Below, one piece after another: positions 9,926-20,332 of a stretch of 64,000 nt of DNA (its first letter is position 1; each line of letters opens with the position of its first letter). Position numbers and translations under genes: made by a program. The notes under the pieces were generated by a model. That model was given only the letters and a program-made list of their open reading frames with translations. It was not told the origin of the DNA and ran no database searches. Where the stretch lies: positions 1,769,686 to 1,833,685 of the forward strand of contig BCJJ01000006.1 in NCBI GenBank assembly GCA_039545355.1, in the 5' to 3' direction. Source of the stretch: Trichosporon coremiiforme (lineage: Eukaryota; Basidiomycota; Tremellomycetes; Trichosporonales; Trichosporonaceae).

Positions 9926-12900
9926 CTGGAGCTGGAGATCGAATAGTTCGCACCGCATTCACACTGCAACTTTCACTGCATATACCCGCAACGTAATCAT
10001 TTCATCTGTTCTTAACACCGGCGCGTGTTAGTTGTCAAGCACCGGCGAGTGTCTTTTATTTTGTTGTACCATATGTTCTACTCGATGTACCTTCTGCAGG
10101 CCAGCTGTGTGTTGCGCCCGTTGCTGACTGTTCTTGTGCGCCGTTCGCGGGTTGTGTGCCACTATCGTTACATTCAGTGTTTCTCGGCACTCACGGCGCG
10201 GCGCGGGCGGAGCATGCATGTATGCATCGCGACCAGCCACCATCGGTCAGTTCGGCTCCATGCGCCATAACAAGCAACAAGCGGTGCACACCGTCTCGTA
10301 CCGTGAGGAAGGATGCTCGGCCGATCCCAGATCTGCCACAGGGCGCACAGGGCTTCGCTTCGGTGGGGATGGGCACGGGGGCAGCCAAGCCAAAGAACGG
10401 CCCGGGTCCCCGGCCCCCCGGGTCGTTTGGGTGTACGGCCCGCTTTTTGTAACGGTGTGTGAGTCGGTTCGGCGAACTCGACGGGGGCAATTACTGACGG
10501 AGCTTCCGACGCATGTTGCCCCCCAAGGTTCGCTTCGTTTCGGGTTCTCTGGAGCCGGACGCTGTGCGCGCTGTGGATTGAGTCGCGTCCACACTTCGCG
10601 GCGACGCCTCGCGCCTCAAAGCCCAAGGATGCCGCGGCACCGGATGAATACACCCGTGGATCGTGGTGCCATGGAGCTCGTGCCGTGGAGTGGTTCGGCG
10701 TGTCAGGTAGAGTTTGGGGTGGCCGAGTTTTTGCTTCCGTCGCCGTGTGTTTGACATCGCCGCTGGTCTTGCTCCGTCGCCGCGCTTCTGCGTGGCTGCG
10801 TGCTGTGCACGTATAAGCGAAGAGTGCACAGGTGTGCTCGGATAACATCTGCCGGTCGATTTGTCGCATGGGTAAGGGGTACGTTTTGGAGTTGGTCACG
10901 CGCACCTTCGCCCATGCTCGCCATGCGGGCACTTCAATCTGAAGCGATGAGTAACCGGCGGCAGGAGCGGCAGCGGCAGAGGCTCGTGATCCACGGGACC
11001 AACTCTTGTTGGAACCCGCATTGTCCAGAGCTCACGGGAGTCAAAGAGCTAGTGTGAACGCAGTGTGAATGCAGTGTGGCTGGACCGGTGCAACTCCCCC
11101 ATAGCCGAGCACATCGGTGTCAATCGTCGGTAAAGACGCGGTAATGTCTCGGTCTTCAACGTCGGTCGCTACGTTCACGGCGCCGGATGAATGACCAGGA
11201 GGGGGCAAGGTACGCGGAGGCAGATTGCCCCGCTATGCCCCGCTTTCCCGCCAGATCTGGCCGTCCGTCCACGGAGACGGCGCTTCTGATTCATTTAAGG
11301 TTGCCCCTTCGCCGTGGACGGTGAGCTCTGCTAGCTCTGTGAGCCAGAACCAGCAGCGATGTAGGTACAGATGCACAGGTGGTCGGTTGGAGAAGTGGGG
11401 TCACGTGTCGAAGCGAGATGTCGATCTCATAGCCGGCGGCTCCTGGTGCGCCTTGACCGCGATTGACTGAGTCGACCACGGAGTCTTACCCCAACGCTCT
11501 CCCCGGATCGCCGTTTGCCTGCTCGCACTCTACGCATCCGAATTCTGCACACCCCTCCTCGCACTCATTGTGTCGTTCTTCATCCGCTGATCCGTCGTTG
11601 GGGAGATGTCGTGACAGCTGGCCCGCTGGACTCTGCCTCCCGCGGCATGTGCCCGAGATCGGACTGTCGACCGGATTGTCTTTCCCCCGCTGTCTGTGCG
11701 CGAGAGTTTCGACTCCGTTACTCCAACATTTCCGTTCTTATGGAGGTCCGTTCATCCTTGCAGAGGGCCGAGCCGTGGCACCTACCTCGGGCGGGATCGC
11801 CGCCGGGCCGTGGCAGCCGTTGCGGCCGTTGCCCTCTGCAAGGTACCAAACATCGGAGAGTTGAGAGAACACATGTTGGATGGGTCTGTGCCCTCGTTCC
11901 TTGCTTCTGAACACGCTGGACTGTTGGCCACTCAGTCGCCTCATCGTTATCAGTGGCCCAGCTCTAAATAGTCGGGATCTACGTCAGTCACCGTGCATTC
12001 GTATGGAGAAGGTGGCCGAGAAGTCGGTCGTCAATGCCATTCTCTACTACCTGTCCTACGCCCTCATCGCCTTCTATGGATCGCCGATGACTCTGACGTC
12101 TAACCAGTCAAACGTTTGAGCGATGTTGCGAAAGCAACCTCTTTCTCAGAGGTCGACAGCGTCGTCGACGAGCGCCTGACACCTGTCAAGAGCGTCATCC
12201 CTCCCCTTTCGTCCGCCCTCATCCGCCCTAATCCCCAGTGGTCACCCAGCTCGCACCTGGCGTCCATGTATTGACATGGGTCTAAATCCGGGTCATCATG
12301 GGAGCCACCAGGCTAAACTGGGCAACGCCCACTGCTGTAGACGTCGCCTCCTGCGAGCTCAGTGATGTGCATCCAGCACACCAGGCGACACGACTGCGCG
12401 AATTAACAAGGTTTCATCAGACGCGCTGCACCGCCTTGCATCCGGTCATGTCTTCCAGTTCGGGCACACAGGCTGACGACGCGTATGAAGCATGGTGAAG
12501 CAATTCGGTGTTCTGCTACGCACACTTGGGATCTGGACATCGAGCCAATGCCCGTGTACCAGCGCACCACAGCATGGTGTGTCTAATGACGTGCCACGGA
12601 ACCAGATCTGTGCACCAGAGTCTGTGACCTCACGTCGATCACTGGACGCGGCTGACTGCTGCAATGAGCCAACAAGAAACAGGGCCATTCCTCCTCCTCC
12701 CTAGGCATAATTGCACTTCCCCCTGCGCCCGCGCGCCGCGAACGCGACCCCTAATTCCAAGCCAGCGCAGCAGTACGCAGTCACGCCACCACTGACCGTT
12801 ACTCTCTGTAGTAGAGCAGCTAGACTCTGCCGCGCTCTGCGGCAATGGGTATCGAAACCACGTCACTGGGCGTCACCAGCCAGCCCTGGCATCCTGCCAG

Positions 12901-13693
12901 CCCTGGGCATAGCGGCATGCGCTATTTCTGACGCGCGACCCACTGGCCCACTCGTTCTAACTGGATCGCTACAGTCGCTTACGCTGCCAGGCCATGCTCC
13001 AGATCCAGACATGCAGAGCAGCTCGCTGACAGGTCCCACTTACGAGGTGACGATCAGGTCCCTCGCCCCTTGCCCCTGGCTAGTCTGGCTGGTGGTCACT
13101 GCGCAGTGCGATGCGCTGCCTCCTCTCTCGCTGGTCTCGCTGGATCGCAGGCTCCCGGTGATTTCCAAAACCTTGGGACGGGTCTGCATTCATGTCTCTC
13201 CGTAGCGAATTGCAGCACACCCTCGGCACAACCATACCTCTCCCAGTGCATCGCGCGGCATGACAGCAGAGCAATCTGATCGAGATCATGACGCGGCTAC
13301 ATCTCGCGTTCCGTTGGACAGGCACTAAGGCGAGAGAAGCCATTCGCCATCCGGCCGCCATCTGGCGCCCAGCATACGCCAGGCTGCGCAACGACAGGCG
13401 CAACAACGTTCGACTGGGGCTATAGTGGGTCTCCCCCCGCGTCTGGCTACCTTGCTGTTGTCTGACGCCCGAGATCGACGCAACGTGCGTCAACGCGTGG
13501 TCACTATGGCGGTGCGATTGCGTTGGCACAGTGTGCCGGGTCTCGCGGGTCTGGAAGCAGCACATCATCCCCACCCGATCGGACGTCACCGCTGCCCGCC
13601 CGTTCTATATAAACATACTCGAGACAGGATATCGTCATCATTCCACCTCTCTTCCACCTCACACACATCTGAACCAAACCACAAACCGCTGCA
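9926..13693. other. Gene-poor interval of 3.8 kb
   Basis: No reading frame here shows a known domain, plausible splice joins or the GC3-rich codon pattern of the neighbours over any length. The frames that exist (for example 10174-10932 minus and 12711-13205 plus) are Arg/Ser/Pro-rich and look accidental. The right end is the promoter of the DDR48-like gene. A small hairpin (6-bp stem) lies at 12828-12844. The tract could hold a non-coding transcript or long upstream regulatory DNA. Confidence 0.5.
13606..13613 (+). promoter_or_regulatory. TATA box of the DDR48-like gene
   Basis: TATATAAA, 81 bp before the start codon at 13694, a normal position for a strong, regulated fungal promoter. A GGACGTCACC element at 13581-13590 just upstream contains a CRE half site (TGACGT on the minus strand), which fits ATF/CREB-type stress control. 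CCCCT stress-response-like elements occur twice near 13064-13077. Confidence 0.65.
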
Positions 13694-14895
13694 ATGTCTG
13701 GCGTGAGTGCTGTTTCCTATCCTCTTTTTCTCTGGGTTGCGTGTGTGCTTGTGATGTGGTGATGTGTGTGAAGGCGTCAGACCAGCATCGTCAGCACTCC
13801 AACGTTGCTCGCTGCGCCCCTCGCTTTGCCGCCTCCGGTTTATCAACGGTGTTGACACCTTAGCTGTTTGACAAACTGAAGGACAAGGTTGAGGACCAGC
13901 TCAACAAGGGCGGCAACAACGTGAGTGTGGGACGCTTAGCTGGCGATGACGGTCACTCGGATCTCGGCGTCTACCACTACGTCACTGGTGCTGCATATCA
14001 CGTGATGCCGACTGCCCTGCAGTGGCACCCAGCTCGGGTGCCAGGACCAGAACCTAGCTGACAGCAGTACGGCAACAACAACAACGACTCGTACGGCTCG
14101 GGCAACAACGACTCGTACGGTTCGGGCAACGACAGCTACGGCTCTGGCAACCAGTCCTCTGGCTTCGGCGGCAACAACAACGACAGCTACGGCTCGTCTG
14201 GCCGCGACAACAACTCGTCGTCTGGCTTCGGTTCTGGCCGTGACAACGACAACTCCTACGGCTCCTCGGGCCGTGACAACAACTCTTCCGGTTACGGCGG
14301 CTCCTCCGGCCCTGCCGGTCGTGACAACCCGACGTCCGGTTTCGGCTCTGGCCGCGACGACTACAACTCGTCGTACGGCTCCTGGGGTCGCGACAACGAC
14401 AACTCGTCGTCTGGCTTTGGCGGCTCTTCCGGTCGCGACAACGACAACTCGTACGGCTCCTCGGGCCGTGACAACGATAACTCGTACGGCTCTTCGGGCC
14501 GTGACAACGACAACTCGTACGGCTCCTCGGGCCGTGACAACGACAACTCGTACGGCTCCTCGGGCCGCGACAACAACTCGTCCGGCTTCGGCGGCTCCTC
14601 CGGCCCTGCCGGTCGTGACAACCCGACGTCCGGCTTCGGCTCTGGCCGCGACGACTACAACTCGTCGTACGGCTCCTCGGGTCGCGACAACGACAACTCG
14701 TACGGCTCCTCGGGTCGCGACAACGACAGCTACGGCTCGGGCAACAAGTCCGGCGGTTTCGGCGGTGACAACGACTCGTACGGCTCGTCCGGTCGCCAGG
14801 GTCAGTCGGGCGGCTTCGGCTCGTCTGACAACGACTCGTACGGCTCTTCCGGTCGTGACAACCAGTCTGGCGGCGGCTTCGGCGGCCAGTTCTAA
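13694..14895 (+). CDS. DDR48-like Asn/Ser/Gly/Asp-rich stress protein
   Basis: Three exons, 13694-13702 (only three codons), 13864-13920 and 14068-14895, give 297 residues. After the short opening MSGLFDKLKDKVEDQLNK, which resembles the MGLFDKVK start of yeast Ddr48, the whole protein is built from SYGSSGRDN-type units with Asn, Asp, Gly and Ser; no other domain, no signal peptide and no Cys. Ddr48 is a stress-induced hydrophilin-like protein linked to DNA damage, heat and osmotic stress. The likeness is in the start and repeat style; orthology is inferred. A strong TATA box and a CRE-like element upstream suggest induced, abundant expression. Both introns are long (161 and 147 nt). Convergent with ALE1, 187 bp away. 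Confidence 0.75.
14431..14580 (+). repeat. 33-bp tandem repeat inside the DDR48-like gene
   Basis: About four and a half copies of a 33-bp unit encoding SYGSSGRDNDN, nearly identical even at silent positions, which points to recent expansion. Around it, a longer block encoding SSGPAGRDNPTSGFGSGRDD occurs twice (about 14303-14362 and 14600-14660), so the gene has also grown by a roughly 300-bp segmental duplication. Confidence 0.85.
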
Positions 14896-15082
14896 GTGGC
14901 TCGCTGCATACTAAGCTGAACAGGAACAGTGGTCTAGTGGACAGAAGTTTAAAATAAACTATTATCGTAGATACGCAAATGCTAAGCAAATTCGTGTGAA
15001 GCACAAATGCCTATGCTCCTTGTTCACGTTGCTCCGCAGTCATCTGACACATTACATCTCTCCAGTCTATTCTACGGCACCT

Positions 15083-17434
15083 CTACTCGCTCTTGGCATG
15101 TCTCGGGCGGGCAGCCTGCTGACGCTCCAGAGTCGGGGAGCCAGAGCGCGGCGTGTCCGTCGGCGTCTCGAACTCGTTGATGATATCGCGCAGCAGGTCA
15201 TCGGGCGAAATACCCTGGTCGCCGACGCTCCCGAGGTCATGGCGGACCCATTCGAGGTCGGTATCCTCGCCATCGGGGTTCTCCTCGCCCTCACCCTCGC
15301 CATGCTCGGGCACGCGCTCCTCGGTGATGAGCACCTCGACACCCTCGTCGCCCACCTGGGGCGCGCGGCCGATGCTGTGCTTCCGGATAGCGTTGCGGGC
15401 CTGGTCCTCGAGCTCCTCGACACGCTCGTCGGCGCGGCCGGCCAGGTCGCCCGCGACTCCGGCGGGTCCGAAGTCACCGGCGTCTCCCGCAGCAGCAGTG
15501 TCGATGGAGCGGCGACGGACAAGACCAGTCTTCTTGCCCGTGTCGACATCGCTGCTGCGGGCGGAGACGAGCTCGTCCTGCGGCGTCGGGGGAGAAACGG
15601 AAACGGAGGGGACGACACCGGGCGCTCCGGGCTTGCCGCGGGAGTAGAGGCCGGACTTGAGCCACCTCCGTCCGCCGAAGTGGAGGAAGCCGAGCGTCGC
15701 GAAGATGGCAACGTGGGCGTACCACCAGCACCGGGTCCAGGCAGACACACTCGCCTTGAAGTCGAGCAGGAGGAAGGCGGCGGCCAGGTAGTTCAGGGAG
15801 ACTTGCACGTTGAACCAGCCCACGACATCGTAAGCCTTCTTCGCGAGCGTGGGGTGCGACCAGTGCGGCGTGTCCTTCGCCGCTCCGGCCGAGCCGGCGG
15901 GAAGGAAGTAGGGACGGATGAGGTGGCGGAACTGGCGGCCGAGGTACGACAGCAGGCCGGCCGTAACGAATGCAACTGGATGTTAGCTCAGGTGCCAATG
16001 ACTAGTAGCAGAGAAAACACTCACGGTAGTATCCGGGGGCGATGCCGTGCCAGAACGCGCTGGTGATGAATGTCGCCATGCTCTGCGCGCTGCCGGGCTT
16101 CTGTCCCGGCTTCGCGAGGCGCTTGTAGACGTTGTCGCGGAGCCAGACGTTGGTGCGGCAGTTCCAGCTGTCGAGAAGGACCTTGTAGCTCTCCGCCGTC
16201 TCGATGCGGATGATCTGGATGTTGCGCACACGGTTCCAGCGCGTGCGGCCAGTCTTGGGGTCGTAGCCGTTGAAACCGATGCCCGTCAGGATGCACGCGC
16301 CGTCACTGAGAGACCAAACTGCGTAGTACTTGGTGCGCGCGCAGAAGCCGCAGAACTGCACGAAGGCGAAGCGCGTCTTGTGCGACCACGTCCACCATGC
16401 GGGGCTGTTGATACGCGCGTAGTCGCCGCGCGCGCCCAGAACCGCGTACAGGGCGAGGAAGAAGAGACCGAGACACAGGTGCAGGTACGCCGTGCGACGA
16501 CGGCCGTGGGGAGTACGGCGGCGCAGGGGCGTGCCGTCCGGAGCGAACTTGGGCATGTCATACAGCTGGTGGTTCACCATGTCATCGTACGTCTTGTACT
16601 CAAACGCGGGGCCGACAAGCACCGTAGGGAAGAAGAAGCAGTAGCCCAGGTACGCAAGCGGAGAAGGCAGCTTGGTCAGGCGCGTCGCCTGCTGGCTGGC
16701 ATCGAGCGTCTGCCATCAGCTTGGCATCAAGGAACTGAGCTCACCTCGGGACGCTGGCGGCCATCATGCACGTTCCAAGCGAACGTCGTCAATTTCATGA
16801 CTAGTACCATCTCCATGGCCGAGATTTCGATCGTGGACACTGGGACATGGTTGAACGTCCTCCTGATATGGCTGTCACGCGTCAGACAAACCCCCAATCC
16901 ACACTGGCGTGCTTCCGTAGCCACTTACATGATTGTCAGGTGCCCCATGGCGAAACTGTTGCACGTTGTCAGCTACCTCGATTTGGCACGGCGAGCTGAA
17001 CTTACAGGAAGGCAATCCACGGCATGTTTTTGCTTTTGACGATGGCAACAATGAGATACACCACCATGCTTACGATGATGAGCTCGATGTAACCGCGCCA
17101 TAGTCCGAGAAGTGGTCCGAGGAAGATCGTCGAGACCGTCAGCGAGAAGATGTGAGCCCAGTTGGGGTGATTGGCCGGAATGCGGATGAAGATCGATGCA
17201 AGCGGGTAAGAGACCAAGAGCGCCGCAATGAGCTGAGGTTAGCTTGTAGAGCTCCTGTAGCTATGTTTCTCCTCTGGAGAAGGCTAAGTCTTCTCGTCAT
17301 ACTCTATGGGCAACCCATCGCGGCGCGAGCTCGGAGCGCGGAGCGACTTTTCATGGGCCACGACTCACCTTGATCTGGTCCGGCGGCGACGCCGTCTTCT
17401 CCGAGATCGCGTTGAAAAGGGGATCCCAGAACAT
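15083..17434 (-). CDS. ALE1: Lysophospholipid acyltransferase, MBOAT family (ALE1-like)
   Basis: ER membrane enzyme re-acylating lysophospholipids in the Lands cycle. Six exons: 17369-17434, 17006-17232, 16929-16955 (27-nt microexon), 16745-16871, 16025-16709 and 15083-15975; 674 residues. MBOAT marks: VLVGPAFEYKTYDDM near the middle, then WNCRTNVWLRDNVYKRL with the conserved Asn, and SAFWHGIAPGYY with the catalytic His. About ten hydrophobic segments start right after MFWDPLFNAISEK. The C-terminal 150 residues are hydrophilic and acidic, beyond the usual Ale1 end, and close with ARPRHAKSE rather than a KKxx signal. Head-to-head with KAE1. Confidence 0.92.
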
Positions 17435-17856
17435 GGTGTTGTCGGTGCAATGCCTGGGTCGATGCGCCGGATTGAAGTGGGGAGCGATGAGGCAAACGTC
17501 AAGGTGGGATCGACGGTTGCGTAGGGTCACTGACGAGAAACGGTCGCCCAGCTCTGACGTCGTTGCTTTTACGCGCCGCGGGCCGACGTTTTGGTTCCGC
17601 ACACGTGGTCTGCCTTCCCTCTCACTTCTGTCACAGCCGTACCTGCGTTATGCATGGCGAGAGACCTGTGATGTAATGTCGGAACAGCAATACTAAGCAT
17701 AATGGACTCTGCGGGCTATGCATAGGGCTCTCAAAACGTGTGGAGGTTGGGCTCATTCAGTATGCCGGGAAGTGGAGGTGTGTTCCTGGCGCCCCATGCC
17801 GCTTGGGCGTCAAAAGTTGGCCACCTGAAATTCACCTCTACTCAACCTCAACAACA
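17435..17856. promoter_or_regulatory. Divergent promoter ALE1 / KAE1
   Basis: 422 bp between the two start codons; both genes must be driven from here. No convincing TATA box or other named element is visible. Confidence 0.5.
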
Positions 17857-19236
17857 ATGACGCGAGTGACCAAGAAGGTGTCCCCGTTAACCAAGCCATG
17901 TAAGTCCCCAGCACAGCTGCCAACATCGATTCGAAGCTGACCGCAGCACGGCGGCTTCTCTGCCTCGGCCTCGAGGGCAGCGCGAACAAGCTCGGCGCTG
18001 GTATCATTAGTCACACGCCGACAGAGAACGGCACTCTCGTGACCGTGCTCTCGAATGTCCGACACACATATGTCACCCCGCCAGGAGAGGGATTCCTGCC
18101 GAGTGACACTGCTCGTCACCACCGCGAGTGGGTGATCCGCGTCCTGCGCGAGGCTGTCAAGAAGGCTGGTCTTCGGTTCGGCGACCTCGACGTGATCGCC
18201 TTCACAAAGGGCCCGGGCATGGGCACACCGCTGCAGGTCGGAGCGCTTGTTGCGCGAACACTCAGCCAGCTGTACGGCATACCGCTCGTTGGCGTGAACC
18301 ACTGTGTTGGACGTGAGTATCTTTCCTAGCTTCATGTTTTCTGCAGTGTTAGCCAGAATCGGCTTCTTCAGCCGATCTGTCTTCCCTCCTCCCTGAGCTA
18401 TTCAGCGGTGATGTTTGAAGCTGACATCCAGACATCGAGATGGGACGACACATCACAAACAGTCAGAACCCCATCGTGCTCTACGTCTCGGGAGGCAACA
18501 CGCAGGTGATCGCGTACTCGGAGCAGCGGTACCGTATCTTCGGTGAGACGCTCGACATTGCCATCGGCAACTGTCTCGACCGCTTTGCGCGTGTTATCAA
18601 CCTCCCCAACGACCCTAGCCCAGGCTACAACATCGAGCAGGCTGCGAAGAAGTGAGTATCGCAGTGACAGCTCGGATCAGTGCGATGTCAGCTGACAGGC
18701 AGGGGAAAGCGTCTCATGCCGCTGCCATACGGCACAAAGGGAATGGACATCTCGCTCGCGGGCATTCTGACCGGTGTCGAGGCATGGACGAAAGACCCGC
18801 GGTACCGATCATGGGACGACGTCCCCGCCGCCTACTTCGAGGACGGGTTCGACGAGAACATCATCACGCCGTACGACCTCTGCTTCTCGCTGCAGGAGAC
18901 GACGTTCGCGATGCTCGTCGAGATCACGGAGCGCGCCATGGCGCACGTCGGCAGCGCGGATGTGCTTATCGTCGGCGGAGTCGGGTGCAACCTTCGCCTG
19001 CAGAACATGATGGGCATCATGTGCGGCGAGCGCGGCGGCAACGTCTTCGCCACCGACGAGAGCTTCTGTATCGACAACGGCGTCATGATTGCGCAGGCGG
19101 GCATGCTGAGCTGGCGCATGGGCAAGACGACGCCGGTGGAGAAGACGAGCGTCACACAGAGGTGAGGTGATCCGTTGGTCGATAGCTAACAGGCAGATTC
19201 AGGACGGACGCGGTGCACGTCGCCTGGCGGGCGTGA
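17857..19236 (+). CDS. KAE1: KEOPS complex tRNA threonylcarbamoyltransferase KAE1
   Basis: Catalytic subunit of KEOPS, which makes t6A37 in ANN-decoding tRNAs. Exons 17857-17899, 17947-18312, 18432-18651, 18703-19161 and 19197-19236; 375 residues, a normal length. ASKHA-fold marks: [15 protein letters not shown] at the start, the metal-binding HxxxH in NHCVGHIEMGR (split by intron 2), [29 protein letters not shown], and the C-terminal Asp in [12 protein letters not shown]. The cytosolic form is supported by the short N terminus without presequence. Introns 3 and 4 end in the same ACAGGCAG; the family sequence ([12 protein letters not shown] and TQRFRTD) requires the second AG in both. Confidence 0.95.
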
Positions 19237-20230
19237 GGGAGCACCGGGTGCATGAGTATCTGCCGGAGAGCTGGAGGGGTAAGCTGGTGGTCCTTGCGGT
19301 TCGAGCTGACAGTTAGGACGCGCTCATGGAACAGACAAAGAGTTGCCTTAGCAGCCGTCACTGAGTTGCTCGAGCCAAGTTAAAGATGTACATTGTATGC
19401 AATGGTCAGGAGATCTCGCTAGCACCAGTTCATTCCCATTCCTCCGAGGTACACGTTTGCTGGGGCTTGACTAATTGATCCACTGCGTTAACCTTGTCGG
19501 GTAAACATTACGATCGCGTTGAGTAGCGGTGGTGACGGTGATCAGTGGACGGTCTTCCGAGCGTTCACTAGGCTACACAGCAAGCTGTGTCTTGTGTACG
19601 GTGGCGAAACGGAGGGAAGACAATTGCCACTTCGCAGGGTCAGCTGGTTGCTCAGGTCTCGGCCAGCGGATCTTGTTGCCACTAGCAACAGCCATCCGAG
19701 ACACAGTGCTACTCGCGCTACTAGGGGTGTGGGTCTGACTGGAGTTCTTGGGGTCCGAAAAGGCCGCACTCGGATTCTGCCCGACTTGCGACTAGCCGTG
19801 ATAGGGCCGCACCAACGACGCGTCAGTGATCGACGGCTTAAGACCGGTCAGGCGACCCCCAAAGTTGCTCCGGGCCGCCGCGTTATCTTGTCCGGTTCAT
19901 GGCAGAAACGCGTTAACGCGACAAAAACGCTGCACAGCCTTCAACTGGTGACCGCCGATCTCTGGCCCAGGTGATCGGTAGACAGCCCTGTGCCTTGATT
20001 TGCCACCGTGTTCATACCACGCGAGCCGGTCGCCAGCCAATGGACGGGCTGGACTGCACGCTGGCAAATGAACTGGCGGGGACCATGACGTATATCGCCA
20101 AGACCTCGATCGCCCAGCCTCAGGCGAGCTGCCTTGTCGACGGCTGTCTGTCTCGCTCTGATCCACCCACTCTGGCCACTCCAACCGTCAGCCGCAGCCG
20201 CACATCTCCACAAAGCAAAGGAAGGTTAAA
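19237..20230. other. Intergenic: KAE1 3' flank and spartin-like gene promoter
   Basis: Nearly 1 kb with no supportable gene. The only longer frames (about 19519-19974) show no domain or family motif. It should contain the KAE1 terminator and the promoter of the next plus-strand gene. Confidence 0.5.
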
Positions 20231-20332
20231 ATGACCCGCTGGTCACACTCGCACCCTCCTTCTTACCATCACAACCACCACAACCACCACAACCACTACC
20301 ACCAACACTTACACGTCCCGTCAGCTCGCGCC
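20231..20332 (+). other. In-frame upstream start adding a His/Asn-rich N terminus
   Basis: An ATG at 20231 with AAA before it is in frame with the main start at 20333 and has no stop between. It would add 34 residues dominated by a HHNHHNHHNHYHQHLH run encoded by a CAACCAC-type microsatellite. The main start (GCCATGG) also has good context. Either could be used, or both by leaky scanning. Confidence 0.5.
20255..20310 (+). repeat. CAACCAC-type microsatellite before the spartin-like gene
   Basis: Repeated CACAACCAC units over about 55 bp. They lie in the 5' leader or, if the upstream ATG is used, encode the His/Asn tract. Confidence 0.8.

Noticed and set aside
10174..10932. 252-codon minus frame in the 9.9-13.7 kb tract
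   Set aside because: Overlaps a 206-codon plus frame of similar quality; neither shows family motifs or plausible codon bias.
12003..12119. Short plus frame starting MEKVAEKSVVNAILYYLSYALIAF with one hydrophobic stretch
   Set aside because: Codon use looks somewhat coding and an intron-like end (CTGACGTCTAACCAG) follows, but no GT donor gives a frame that joins to the next open stretch (about 12101-12274), and no family is recognised.
14926..14990. GTGGTCTAGTGG resembling a tRNA A box
   Set aside because: No B box (GGTTCRANTCC) or acceptor-stem pairing lies within tRNA distance.
14054..15004. 316-codon minus-strand frame rich in Arg, Ser and Cys over the DDR48-like gene
   Set aside because: Its repeats (RSRTSCRCRD type) are the mirror of the sense SYGSSGRDN repeats, so it is a by-product of the minisatellite.
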